Shown: positions 10,100 to 22,495, counted from the first letter of the stretch. The stretch: 64,000 nucleotides of DNA from Hofstenia miamia (GCA_900660155.1 CABFPE010000846.1:199357-263356); one strand, 5' to 3'. Notes: generated by a model from the letters alone, not told the origin. A program made the numbers and translations.

Positions 10100-13000
10100 C
10101 AATGAACTACAAGTATTAAATGAAGAATCCTATAAACACTTATTATCTGGAAGATACTATGTCATGGTCCAAGCTGACAAAAAAAATTGTCAGATCTACT
10201 CTTCCTCACTCTATGAAAAGTAATATTGTAAAAATGACTGCTGAATATACTGAATACCAAACCTTAATGTCAAAAAATAGAATCAAATTTGCAAATATCA
10301 TTATTGACATGTGAGAAAAATGAAAAATTTGGAAACACAAATCTCATTAGTGGTACCCAAACTTGTGACAACATGGAAGAAAGAATTATTTCCCAAATTT
10401 CCTATACCTTAGATACCCAGGAAAGACAATTCTGAGAAGAAATTATGGAGTTAAGGAATGAAATCAATCTAATAAAATCTAATACTCCACAAAGAAATCT
10501 TACTAAACTAATGTGGACAACAAGGCCACACAAAAACAAATTGCAAAACTATTGTATATGCTTTTAATGAATATGGATTCTACACTGCTGAAGATGCAGA
10601 AGACATAATAAACCAATCTAATGAATATGATTTAAACTAAAAGGGCACCAGTACCAAATGGCAATGAGAATTGCTTAATAGTCACCAACTTACACAAAAG
10701 AAACCTCATCTAATTAACTCTCAATAGTGTAAACTTCAAGGTGACTTTAGGTACAAGAGTGTCCATCACACTAATGGCTAATACCTATGCCACCAAAATT
10801 GGATGGACATGTGAAAACATTGAAAAAGACAAATTGAGACTTATGAATGATCCTGGTGACTATATAAATATTAAAGTTGTTGTTCAAAAGATATCCATTA
10901 CCATGCAACATGCTAAATTCCAACATGAAATCTGTATATTTGGTACTCATAATCAGCAACTACCTTACAAAAAAGGTTATTAGGATGAGATTTCCTCACA
11001 GAAAATACCTGTGTCATGAAATGCTCATCAAGAACTTTAACAATTAGAGAAAGCAACAATGTAAAAGTTTCACAAAAACAGCAAATGCTGCTTCCTCAGA
11101 ATTCTCACTACTTGAAAATCTGTGAGTGGAACCTAGCCATTGGAAGCTGATCAAAATCAAAACAAAGACATCAATAAATGGCGAATTCATTATCTCTGAT
11201 CAAAACAGAAAAAGCTCCAAAAAGATTATTTTACTCAACAATATCTATACAGTAAAAAACAGTATAGGAGTTACAGCCATCCTAAACAAAAGCAATAAGT
11301 ATATCTGATTCAAACCTAACCAACTTACAATTATTGGCATACCCAACAAAAAATTTGTAACAAAATCTAAAGACTTTTTGATTTGAAAAATTTCTAAAGA
11401 TCAACAATTTCACAGTCTATATGTTCTAACAGTCTCAAAATAAAGCCATCCTCACACAAATGAGAATCAAATTCAAAAAAGTGTTTCAGTATTTACTTGA
11501 AATGCAGAAATCTTTAATAGCAAAGTGTCAGCAAGATGATGGGTGTTGAACATCCAAATAAAACATCTGATAAACCAATTCTTCAACATTGTTGCAGAGT
11601 GCCTCAGCATCTCCAAGACAAATAAGAACAATCAGTGAATTACTAAATAACAACCATTATTAGGAAGAGCAAAAGTCCTTATGCTTCTCCCACTGTGTTC
11701 ATTAAACAAGGAAAAAAGCACAGATTATCTGTCAATTTCCAAATGCTTAATGATATAATAAAAAAGATGCTTACTCTTGGCCTTTAATTGACAAATTCTT
11801 TACAGAGCTCCTAAATACCAATTATTTTCCACTGTGGATCTCTGCAAAGCATACTGGCAGGTCTCAATGCAAGAATCAGACATTGAATAAATTGCCTTTA
11901 TCAGTCCTCATGGATGGTTCAAATGGTTATATATAACCTTCAGCCTCTGCAATGCTTCTACAACCTTTGAGTGATATGTCATGAAATTCCTTCTCAATGA
12001 TCAACTTAAATAGAAGATGGAATTGCAGCTTACATAGATGACATTCTAATTTCATCTATGTCTATCAATGAACACTGTGACATACTAAACAAGATCCTAA
12101 AACTACTCTATAATGCAAAGAAATGTTCTTCCACTCAAAAGAAAGTTACCATCCTTGGCAGGATTATTCAACCTGGAAAAATAATAATGAGGCCAATGTG
12201 AAACAACTCATATGGCAAATTGAACCACAAAGGAACAAGAAAGAACTACAGTGATTACTTGAATTAATAATCTATTATCATATGTATATACTGAATCTCA
12301 CCAATAAAAAACACAAAATTTCAAATCTTTTAAAAGGAAAACCTGATTTCAAACAAAATAAGAAGAACTCGACAAACTCAGGAAATTTTTGAAAAAATAC
12401 CCATATGAAATATTCCAACAACTACAGATACTTTTATCTTGGATACAGATGCCAGCATGGTAGCAATCAGCATGAAACTTAGCCAAATACAAGTATTTCT
12501 CAAGAAAATTTTGAACAACAGAACAAAATTATGTTGCAACTAAATTAGAAATGTTAGCATTGGTTGAATCAGTTAAAACGTTTAATGACTTTCCAATAGG
12601 AGAATAAAATTTTGTAGTTAACACAGACAACAGTAGCCTCTGCTGGTTAAAGAAATACTCTGGGGATCAATCAATGATAATCACTAGGGAGATCAAATAT
12701 CTCAGCAATTTCTTTTTTACAATCACAAACAGAAAGGGTAGATTTACAACAATGCTGACCTTTGGACTGTGCTCCCTCAATGCCAATGAGAGATGAAAAA
12801 TCCTGAACAAGACAAAATAAAATTCAGCTTCATACTGAAAAATCAATATAAACATCTTTTTGATTTAAATGCAGACAAAAACAGGAAGCCTATACTACCC
12901 TTTCTCACTATAATGATCCATGAAGAAATAACACCAACTGAAATGGCAGAAGCACAAGAAAATGATATAACCTTGAAAGAGATCATTGATAAAATTTAGA

Positions 13001-13360
13001 ATAATCAGGAAATTTTGAAATCTGTTGCAATGAAATACTATGAAATGTATAAATGATTATTTACTGAAAGTGGTATCCTGTATGCATCTCCTAAGAATTC
13101 AAATATAATTGTGCTTCCAGAATACTGCAAAAAAAAGTAGTTAAAAAATTTCACAAAAGAAGATATATCAAAATGGAAATTATGATCTATTAGCATTTTA
13201 TCACTAACATTTATGAAGAACCATCAAAGAAATTATCAATAAGTTCCAAACCTGCATTCTTCAAACCAAAACAAAGATTCCCAAAGCAGCAGGCAAAAGT
13301 AGAAAAGATAACATTGGAACAAATGAACCAAATTGTTAAAATGAACATTGAACAGTTATC
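10100..13360 (+). mobile_element. Old Ty3/gypsy-type LTR retrotransposon remains (fossil)
   Basis: Parts in order, as far as they can be read: possible gag remains from about 10,120; an aspartic-protease-like stretch about 10,740-10,990; reverse transcriptase about 11,660-12,130, with a recognisable active-site block (YIDD type) near 12,030; RNase H about 12,430-12,700; and an integrase N-terminal region about 12,930-13,150. The order protease-RT-RNase H-integrase and the RT motifs indicate the Ty3/gypsy lineage. The element is clearly broken, with well over ten breaks across pol, so it is old. A 5' LTR-like repeat precedes it. The 3' side runs into an assembly gap at 13,501, so the 3' LTR is not seen. 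Confidence 0.7.
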
Positions 13361-14011
13361 TAAAATGCAGTGGGTTATTCATACATTCTCTTAATGGTTT
13401 AGAATTTTATAAAATACAGTAAAATGAAAAATATTAAAGCTCTCACAGTTGCTGATGCAGTAATAAAAGTTTACATACCAATATATATATATATATATAT
13501 NNNNNNNNNNNNNNNNNNNNNNNNNNNNNNNNNNNNNNNNNNNNNNNNNNNNNNNNNNNNNNNNNNNNNNNNNNNNNNNNNNNNNNNNNNNNNNNNNNNN
13601 NNNNNNNNNNNNNNNNNNNNNNNNNNNNNNNNNNNNNNNNNNNNNNNNNNNNNNNNNNNNNNNNNNNNNNNNNNNNNNNNNNNNNNNNNNNNNNNNNNNN
13701 NNNNNNNNNNNNNNNNNNNNNNNNNNNNNNNNNNNNNNNNNNNNNNNNNNNNNNNNNNNNNNNNNNNNNNNNCTTTAATAATTCGAGTTTCAACAATTTG
13801 TTCACTCTTCCAATTTAACAATTTCTTTGAAGTAGTTATTTGATGGAATTATCAGATGACAGTAATTTAGCTGTTTTTTCGAAAAATCAGATAGAGTGTT
13901 CAGACTTGACTTTTATCACTGACTTCTTTACAGATGATAATAGTAAAAATTGGTTAGACAATTATAATATGTTGTCATGTTGCTTTGATTTTCTTCTTTG
14001 CGATATATATA
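13361..14011. other. Assembly gap (13,501-13,772) with AT-rich flanks
   Basis: 272 N follow a TA microsatellite (13,482-13,500), a common cause of assembly breaks. Any open frame spanning the N run is an artefact. The short 13,773-14,011 flank contains no assignable gene. Confidence 0.8.
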
Positions 14012-14671
14012 AATGGTGTTTCAAAAGTCTTGGGAACATAATGATTTTTAATAACTCAAGAACTATTAGGAGTTGAAAAATAAAATTTGTGCCATTCGAA
14101 AGGGCGGCACATAAAAAGTCACACAAGGTAAGATCTGGAGGTCTAAGAGGCCAGGGGATGAGAACGTCATCACCTCGCCCAGATCTTCCAATTCATCTAC
14201 CATGCAGCCTTTTGTTAAGAAACTGCCTTACTCTAAGACTCCAGTGTGGCAGTGCACAATCTTGTCGAAAAATGAAGTTATCAGATTTTTCTTCTTCCAA
14301 CTGAACCATTAACCAGTCTTCCAGCATGTTGAGATAGGATTCATCAGTGACAGTTGCTTCTTCAAAGAAGAATGGTCCATAGACAAGTTTATATGCTGCC
14401 CTTTCCAAGAGATATTGACGAAACAAAGGCTTGAGTAATGGCAGTTGTGGGAGCCATTGACGTAGAGATGCTGGAATGCATTTGGCAGGAAATGGACTAT
14501 TGACTAGATGCCTGCCATGTGACAAATGGTGCTCATATTGAGCAACTTTGAAGATTCCCCACAAAACTTGAAAATTTAACCTTTCCAACAGCACCCATTT
14601 TATTTTTCAACTGCTAATAGTTTTTGAGTTATAAAAAATCATTATGTCCCCAAGACTTTTGAAACACCCTT
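14012..14671 (-). mobile_element. Internally deleted Tc1/mariner-superfamily transposon
   Basis: Inverted termini of about 75 bp (left GGTGTTTCAAAAGTCTTGGG..; the right end is the same in reverse with few mismatches) are flanked by TA (14,010-14,011 and 14,672-14,673), the superfamily's target site. The minus strand carries a 133-codon frame (14,193-14,594). It reads through FFFEEATVT and NFIFRQD..LPHWS, the catalytic-core signature of DDE transposases of this group, with the second Asp retained (RQD). It then runs through an arginine-rich stretch and stops. At 660 bp the element is about half the usual length: the N-terminal DNA-binding part and some of the core are missing. It cannot move on its own. 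Confidence 0.75.
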
Positions 14672-14689
14672 TACATTATAATGGAATCA

Positions 14690-16390
14690 ACTATTTGATG
14701 CATTTTGATCTTTAACTGATCATTGTCAGAAATACTTTCCCAGACAATATTTTTACAAATCTATAAACTACACTTCATAATTAACTAAGTTTATTTCTAC
14801 ATGATGTAATCTTTGAAATGTATTCATTTGTTTGTTCAGTATAATGGTCCTTTCTGATGTCTTTAATTATAGTGCTTCTCTTAATTTGGTTTCCTTAGTT
14901 TTTATAATGATGGTAAAGTTTTCCTTTTGGATTTCATGATGGTGTTTAAATTTTTCACTATTTAAATGTCAAATAATGTGCTCTTTTATATGCTTCCCAA
15001 AATGACGACCTGTTTCTTTATTGCACAATTTGTTACAATTGTTCATTTTTCAAACTAGTAATAATTGTAATAATTCTTGATCTTATGGGTTTGATTGATA
15101 ATTGCTAAGTTTTTTGACAATTTATTGATGTTGCTTTCTACACATGAAAGTTTCCAATATATTTTTTTTGCATCATTTGATCTTGCAATGATTGAATTAT
15201 TAACTTTGTTTCATTTTCTTGTTGGATAATCTGTTTTGTAATAAATTTTTTAATTAATATATGTGGATCACTATAATTTTCAAAAACTGTGCTGATTGTA
15301 ATTGGATGACATTGCGTAAAGTGTTTTGCAAATTGCTTTGACGCTGTTGTTTTTATACTTCTTGTCACAATAAGATGTAAATGGTTTGTATAAGTAGGTT
15401 TTGCCAATTTTGTATTGATTACTTGAAGAAAAATTTGTGCTATGATTTGAAATTTGAATATCTAGAAATATTAGTTTGTTGTCAACTTGATTTTCCATTG
15501 TAAATGGAATTTCAGTGTTTTGATTGTTTAAATATTTAAAAAAAATAATTGCTTCATCTTGGTTATTAAATACAGCAAAGACATCAACATATTGTTTGTA
15601 AAATAGAAAATCATGATCGGTAAAATTTCTTTTGATAATCCCCATTGCAAATTGAGCCATTGTTATATCTTAGGGAGATCCCACAGACATCCCGTCAATT
15701 TGATTATAAAAAGAGCTACTAAAAAGAAAAAAATTATCAAAGCATGCTATTTTCAAATGTTTTTTTACAGAATTCACTTAGATTTCAATCTTTTCCTTAG
15801 GGAATAATTGATATTCAATATTACATAGGGTTTTTACCAGGTATGTTAGTAAAAATGCTTTTAACATCATACCTAACTATAAATTTCTTAAAGTGATTCT
15901 TCTTGTAAAAAGTGTTGAGTTAATCATTAGATTCAAAAGAGTCAGATAGTACATATATATTTGATAAGAACTCTAAGAATACTATCAAGCCATTTGCTCC
16001 AGTTTGAAGATACTGAATTAATCATAGAAAGAATTGGTCTCATGGGTATTGTTATTGTCTTTATCTACTTTTGCAAGTCCATAAAGTCTAGCTGATTGAA
16101 TTCCTATGCTTCGAATTTTGTTTTAAATTTTGTGAGATTTTATTATTGTTTCTTAGAGATAGTAACTTCTTGTTAAATATTTCTTTCATATACATAAAGT
16201 AGTTGTTTTTAATTTTTGAGTCAGAATAAACTTTACTAAATTTTGAGGAGTCATTCATTATTAGTAAGTAAGTTATTTTTCTAATATAACCATTATATTT
16301 CCTTTATCATGTGTGCAGACATATATATTCTCATTTTCAAAAACTTATGAACATTTGCAATTAATGATCTTATTTTCTGAGATGTTTTAG
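14690..16390 (-). mobile_element. Penelope-like retroelement remains (reverse transcriptase and C-terminal part)
   Basis: On the minus strand from about 16,350 downward the translation shows the Penelope-type RT in order. A GN(I/V)MVILEK-like block is followed by RLYGLAKV (the PLE RLYGLPKIHKP motif), NQIDGMSVGSP near 15,690 (usually QIDGVAMGSPLG), then VDVFAVFNNQDEA near 15,560 (catalytic block). Conserved blocks FTMENQVDNKLIFLDI and KTYLYKPFTSY follow. Downstream, near 14,950-15,040, ETGRHFGKHIKEH resembles the linker and GIY-YIG-like C-terminus. The element is broken in several places and lacks a complete frame. It ends against an LTR copy at 16,416. Confidence 0.7.
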
Positions 16391-16415
16391 GTTGTTTTAG
16401 TGTGGCATAATCACA

Positions 16416-17615
16416 TGTGTGGTCAAGTTGAAAGAGAAAGAGTGGAAACTTATAAGACTCACTTGTAGTAATAATTCATTGTACACACATGTTTATAATA
16501 CTTTGATTAGTTGTAAAAATTTATTAAAAGCTGTACTTTATATTAATTTGCCCAGGAGTATTTTTGCAAAAATAATAAGACAGAGTCACGCATACTTATT
16601 AATGCTGATGTGTAATTAACACAGATGAAGAAAAGCCAAGAAATTGTCAACAACATTAAAAGACAGGTACTAGCCATTTGTTTAATTGTTTACAGAAATT
16701 TAGTATAAATGTGCAATAATAGTTTATGATTTTGATGAATGAATTTTACTGGATTTACTTTGTTATTTTGTAAGGATATTTAATATTTAAATTGAAAGCT
16801 AAGCATTCAAGCACTAGAGTAATCCCATGGTGGTCTCTAAATACACTTAATGGAATTCTGGAAAAGCCTGCACACTATAGCCTTTCAAAAGTGTGGTGTG
16901 GCCAGTAGCTGTAGATTTCTTGATGTGCTTTTAAGTTGTAAATATGTATAGGGATTTTTATATGTTATAGCTTTCCTCTCATTCATTACTCACTGATTAT
17001 TATTATTAAATTTAGAACAACTAGCCTTTTTTATGACGTATTTACTGTTCAGTAATTTAGTGGACTATCAATGGACTTACAAATTAGTTTTATTGGCGAC
17101 TGCATTGATTGTTCACATGTATAAAAGGGTAACATGTAGTATTATATCTGTAGGGTTATTACATGTAAGGCAAAATAACAAGCTGAAGCATCATAGTTGC
17201 ATTCATTCCTTTTATTTACACAACCATAATAACAAGGACAATCAATGTACTAAATTATTAAGTTAACACACACAGTATCACTGAGGTAACTATCCACACA
17301 CTGAGTAAACACCTTGTTTTCATCGTGAAGTTTGAGTAGAAGCTGTCACTGTCACCAAAGAAGAGATCTTCTAATGCACATAGATCTGAGTTGGGTTTTG
17401 ACCCTGTATTTCATCTGCAGCTCTCAATCTAATTATACTGTTGTTAGTCCAAGCATTAAGGAACACTAATGCAAATATTAATTCAGTTAGTAAGTTAAGC
17501 AACACAATAGGTTGAGAATGTTTGGGATCTGTCACACAGTATACCTGAGACATACTCAGAGATATGGATAAGCAAATCTAAAATTATAGTGAAATCAGTG
17601 TTGGTAAGATTCTAC
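16416..17615 (+). repeat. LTR of the window's LTR family, copy 2 (about 1.2 kb)
   Basis: Starts TGTGTGGTCAAGTTGA and ends AAGATTCTACA, the same TG..CA-type ends as the copies at 43,417-44,713 and 52,738-54,039. Internal blocks match in order: AATGCTGATGTGTAAT, GACAGGTACTAGCCA, TGATTGTTCACATGTAT and TATTACATGTAAGG. No internal coding region adjoins it, so it looks like a solo or truncated LTR. It is older than the other two long copies judging by its divergence. Confidence 0.6.
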
Positions 17616-18117
17616 ATTAGATAACTTTTCATTATAAAGATGATGTCATTTCATTAGTCTTTAAGGGCTTTTTCCTGATTTATTGATTTTGAAACATTGT
17701 TTTGGAATTTATTTCTATTTTGAAATTATTAAATGTTGATGCCAACTCATTTTTAACCCAAATGATAAAGCACAATGTTGTTCTTTTGAAAGTTTGTAAC
17801 TGGATAAATTTAAAACAGTATTAGTGACACAAAAATTTAGTATATCAATACCTTGTTTTTTCTTCATTTTTAGTATTTTATTTGAATGGGTTGTTTTAAT
17901 CTTTCTAACTGTTCTTTGTTAAGTGCTTTGAATATAGATTCAACATATTTTTTATCTCTAAATACTACATGTAATATACAATCATCATATTCTTTTGTAA
18001 AAGCAACTAATTTTTTCTTAGCATCTTTACAAATTTCTTTAGTGTTTTTAGGTATATTCTTCTAAATACATTAAAAAAATTTCTAAAATTTTGAGGAATA
18101 GCTAGCAAAAAAAATAT
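17616..18117. other. Unassigned stretch between LTR copy 2 and a Penelope-like fragment
   Basis: The minus strand is open for about 60 codons from 18,058 down to about 17,870, reading KEICKDAKKKLVAF and KKYVESIFKALNKEQ. It looks coding in composition but has no motif I know. It may be a remnant of another retroelement. Confidence 0.3.
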
Positions 18118-18540
18118 ATTTGACATTTCCATATATACAGTGCAACATGAAGAAATTGTCAAAAAATGTAACAAATATCAATCAAAAGTTCATAGGATCA
18201 AAACTTAATCCAATTTATAGTACTTTGAGAACTGCACATCTTTTTAAATACAAAAACCACATTCCTAAGAACTTAGTTTCTTCAATAGTTTATAATTATC
18301 AATGTAACAATACTACCAAATTGTACATTGGAGAAACCAGCCATCATTTTGGGAAGTGCATAAAAGTGCACATTAATGGACATTTAAATACTGAAATATT
18401 TCAACACCATCATGAAATTAAAAATTTTTTTACCTAAGACAAAAAGGTGAGTATTTTATCTTTACTTATTGTTGAAATATATTAACAATAAGGTACATGT
18501 AAAATGACTAGAGTTGAGGGTACTCTTTTATTTTAGATCA
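18060..18540 (+). mobile_element. Penelope-like retroelement fragment (C-terminal GIY-YIG-like part)
   Basis: A 105-codon frame (18,120-18,437) reads YLTFPYIQ (PLE: FLTLPYxG), HLFKYKNHIPKNLVSSIVY (PLE: FKxKDxIPxxLxSSVVYKF) and LYIGETSHHFG. The last is the GIY-YIG endonuclease block that follows the RT in Penelope-like elements. The HFGKCIKVHI..HLNTE segment matches the homologous part of the minus-strand element at 14,690-16,390, so both belong to one family in opposite orientations. No RT precedes it here, so only the 3' part is present. Confidence 0.65.
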
Positions 18541-19369
18541 AGCTAAGCATGGTAATGTAAACCAGGTGAAAACAACATAAAGAATATACACAAAGTTAAT
18601 AGGCTATCAAGGTACCAAGGTTTGAAAATACCTAGTTTAAAATATCTTGGAACTCAAATTTTTGACAAATTGAGACTGCAACTGTATTGGCAAAGGACTA
18701 CAACTGGATTGAAAACAAACTGCAGCTAGATTGAAATGGACCTGCAAAGTTGACTTTGAAACTGATAGCATTTCAGGCTTACTCTTCTGATGACTCATGT
18801 TTAGGTGTCCCTATTTACACTGTACGTCCAGCCTCCTCATGGTGATTGGCATCATCTTCCCAGTAGGCTTTGCAATTTTACTTCATATCAATTTCTTAGA
18901 TCTGCTGACTGCCTTCTAGAATTGAAATTTCTTTTGAGAAGCTTTCTGTCACCAAATTTACGTCCTAATGAGAAAACTGGTGTAGCATCATCCAAATGAA
19001 TACAAGCTGCTAAGGAAGAAAGTCAATTAGAAGAACTAAGATCAAATTTCAATGTGATTAAAATGTGTTGTAAAAAATTATTATCATCTTAAATTAGTTT
19101 GCATGTTGCAACCAAGTAATATCAGTGAAATTGATTACGAATTAGTATTTGTTGATACTATTAATTTAGACCAAACGAAGGAGGCTAAGTTGCTTCCATT
19201 ATTTCTAGCCGCCATATTGGCAGACAATAGATTCAAAATTTGAAATCAACAGGTACTTTTCAAGTAGCTATAAATACATTTAATTTCATTGTAACAATTG
19301 CAATAAAGAAATTTCTTCAGAATTCTTACATTGATTTCTTATTGTGGTTTGAATAATAATACAATGTCA
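18541..19369. other. Unassigned AT-rich stretch
   Basis: No gene recognised. The 64-codon frame at 18,805-18,999 has no motif. The block AAATTTGAAATCAACAGG (about 19,231) recurs in reverse near 38,650, so this is probably part of the LTR-element family's internal sequence. Confidence 0.35.
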
Positions 19370-19870
19370 AGCTAACTGAGTTGTGTTTAGTAGTGGCTTG
19401 GATCATTATCTCACATGTATTAGGAATAACAAATTTCAAATAAGGCTGGTAAGCCAAAATCTAGGGAATTGTATTTATATTATTCTAGATCCAAATTAAC
19501 ACATAATGCGACCAATAATGTGACTGAGCAAGTATCAGTTACTAAATGTAGGATAGGAAGCTGCTACCTATTAGATTAGTTTATTAAAGCCAATATATTT
19601 CGGTAATGGCTATACACAATATTAACTACGCCACTAGTAACAAGTCAGGTTGCAATTACATGAAGCACTTTTAGAAATAGAGATTAAGTCGAGTTGTGTC
19701 TTGTCTTGAGTATACACTGAGCTAGGGTAAGGTACATATAAGTTATATTGATGAGCTGAGAAGTGGAACTCAACCAACTGGATCGTATGTGAGCATGTGA
19801 CACTGGATGTGGAGATTGGTATTGGGCGGATGCCCAGTACCAATGATTAGAAGAGATGCTGTGAGGCTTC
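19370..19870 (+). repeat. Diverged LTR-like repeat, copy 3
   Basis: Short blocks (TCTAGATCCAAATT, TAGGATAGGAAGCTGC, ATTAAGTCGAGTTGTGT, GAGCTGAG..GGAACTCA) recur in the same order around 43,130-43,260 and 44,750-44,860. It is related to, but more diverged than, the long LTR copies. Boundaries are approximate. Confidence 0.35.
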
Positions 19871-20279
19871 ATCACCTAAATAGTGTTCATGATAATGTCT
19901 ATTAATTAAAGTTAATAGAATTAATATGAGGAAGTAAAGCAGTATGAAATTAGTACATCCCTACACACAAGCACATTGCTATGGCTATGATGAAATAGTA
20001 AACAGATGGCAATGCCTGGTAGAAGATGTTACACTGGGGGGCTGTGTTTCCGTTTGAACTGGTTCTACCAGTGGTGAACTGAGGCTGATTGCTAGTTCAG
20101 AATTTAATGGAATTTCTAAACTTATAAGGAAAATGCTCAATAGCCTATTAAGATTAATCACTAGCCAAAATCTCATTATAATTTCTAAAGAACTGAAATG
20201 AAGTTTACAATTTCGGTAAAAATTAAAATCATTTACATTTCCAATAATAAAATTTATAAGCACGAACATACATTCAAAA

Positions 20280-20870
20280 TGCCATCAAATTTTCTGACAC
20301 CTTTGATCCTAATGGCTTCCAAAAGTAACTATCACTATTTGCATATGCCATTTATTTTTATTTAACTTCCCAAGCCATCTAATGTTTACAATGTTTTGAT
20401 AACATTCACCAATGTGTTGCAGGACTTCTCTTATTGCTTTTTCCTTGTTACTAATGTAATTATCACCAGATGCTTCTTTGATACCATTAATACGTATACT
20501 TCAGCAAATAATATCAACATTATCTGCTGTACTTTGAGCTTTAGTAATATCAGTTGACACTACTTTGGCCTGTTGAGTCATGTTGGTTTCCATTGTAGCT
20601 ATTTGGTTTACTATAATATTCTCCCTCTCCGATGTAGGCTTTACAATACATTGCACATCTTGGGATAATTCAGGTGAGTCACAATTACCATGAGAAACAC
20701 AGTCATAGCAAAAAAGCAAAACGTTATTTCTAATTTCCAGCAAGAATGATAAAGTTGATGACCTTAAATCCAGTACATTTTTTCCTAATGAATATGGCAA
20801 CAACATGAAAATCATATAAATTTGTTTCTGTTGACATCAATATCAGGATTTGCATACATTACAGCAAACA
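20280..20870 (-). mobile_element. LINE ORF1-like remnant
   Basis: The minus strand from 20,815 reads a Cys-containing segment (LFCYDCV), then a polar helical stretch with coiled-coil character (ERENIIVNQIATMETNMTQQ). After a stop come RINGIKEASGDNYIS, AIREVLQHIGE and IRWLGKLNKNKW. The pattern of an RxxGIxE motif, then a helix, then a RxLGK block followed by a basic strand is the RNA-binding ORF1 domain of CR1/jockey-type non-LTR elements. It has at least two in-frame stops (after NVDIIC at about 20,501 and after TFGSH) and no reverse transcriptase beside it, so it is a dead fragment. Confidence 0.5.
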
Positions 20871-21067
20871 CTTGCTCTTGAAATTTCATTTGAGACACCA
20901 ATAATGAGAGTGTTAAAGAAAACCAACTGTTTGTGTTGAACTATAATAATTCTTTTAAGAATTTTACAAATATCAATGGGTGCTAACTGCATGAGAGATG
21001 ACGCAAGCAAAGAGTGTAAAAATCAAAATATATTTTGAATATATTATTTATAATAGATGGGTATATA

Positions 21068-22331
21068 TACAGGTCACCCCAAAAGTTCGTGTCCTTTAAA
21101 ATACTCTTAAAAAATAATAAAATCAAACAACAAAATATCTTTATTATGAAAATATGTAATATTGGTTATTCAAAATAGTCACCATTATGATTTACACAGC
21201 GTTCCATTCTCCTAAACCATCCATCAAAAACATTTGACCATGTTTCAATTGGAATCTCATTTAACTCATTTTTGATGGCTTTGATGGCATCATCAATGGA
21301 GTTAAAATGAATTCCTTTTATTTTCTGCTTAAGATATCCGAACAAAAAGAAATCACAAGGCGCTAGGTCAGGGGTAAAAGGAGCATGGGGTAAGGTTTTG
21401 ATTTCTTCTGCATCTAGAAACTCTTTTGTGGATTTTGCAGAATGAGCAGGTGCGTTGTCGTTATGAAGGTAAAGTCCACGTCTGCTTTTCCTTTCTCATC
21501 CCATGCAGCTAACATTTCTTTAATTGCAAAATTACAATTCCAATCAGAATTAATCGTTCTCTTACATTCTACTGGCACCACTGCTAAAGGCACCTTTTTC
21601 ATAATGAAAACGCAAATCATCTGTTGCTTAACCCATTTCTTTGAGCGCACCACATCTTCAGCTTCTTTGTCATCAAAACACCACACTGCTGACTGTCATC
21701 TACATTCAGGCTATTGTCTAATTATGCACTCATCGCCTGTTACTTTACTGTCACACTAGAACCTTGGTTATACTTTGTTAGCAGTGTCTTGCAAACTTCC
21801 ATTCTTTGATCTTTTTCCTCGTGGCTAAGAGAATGAGGTACAAGACGCCCTGCAACCTTCTTGACTCCAAGTTTACTCAATATAGTTTGAACACTGCTAT
21901 TTCCAAAACCAAGCATATGTTATTTTACGATTTTCCATAGTCATCTTTCAAACTTCTTCAACACTTTCATCTCTGGAAGCAGTTACGGGTCTTCTACTTC
22001 TTTCGCCATCTTTAAAACTTGTTACTCCTTCTTTATACCTGCTGTACCACTTCTTCACTGTTGAATATGATGGACTTGATTCTCCAAAAGCATTGCTCAA
22101 ACGTGTATGGCTTTCTGTTGCTGTTAACTTTGATATGAAATTGTAATAAATCATAATGAGAAAAGTTTCATCATTGAGATCCATGATTTATTAAAACTGA
22201 CACTTTAACAATGTTTAATCAAGCTTTTATTGATGTTAGTATGTCACGTGGAGTCATATGATTGGTTGTTAAATTTAAAATGCTCATGTAGAAATTATTT
22301 TAAAGGACACGAACTTTTGGGGTGACCTGTA
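21068..22331 (-). mobile_element. mariner transposon with perfect 33 bp inverted repeats, transposase broken
   Basis: The element spans 21,070-22,329 (1,260 bp, usual mariner length). Both ends read CAGGTCACCCCAAAAGTTCG and continue identically for 33 bp in inverted orientation, flanked by TA on each side. The transposase is on the minus strand. A 78-codon N-terminal frame from ATG at 22,184 carries the mariner helix-turn-helix (SYSTVKKWYSRYKEG) and stops at 21,948. Later frames keep FDDKEAEDVV, then HNDNAPAHSA near 21,450 and APCDFFLF near 21,345, which gives a D-x34-D spacing typical of mariner. The gene is interrupted by several stops and frame changes, so this copy is not autonomous, although its ends could still be recognised in trans. 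Confidence 0.85.
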
Positions 22332-22495
22332 TATAACCTGAGTTGGAATCGTGGCCTATGTTAGGTATGGGGTTTTGCAAAAAAATTTAGGCATTGAAAT
22401 TTATTTTTCTAAAATGAATATAAGCTAAGTAATATTTAACATGAACCGGGCCATTTAATTAGTGATATTGATATGGGCCAGGGATCAAAATCGAG

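Noticed and set aside
13424-13843. Open frames running through the N gap on both strands
   Set aside because: They consist mostly of unknown bases and a TA microsatellite; they are artefacts of translating N.
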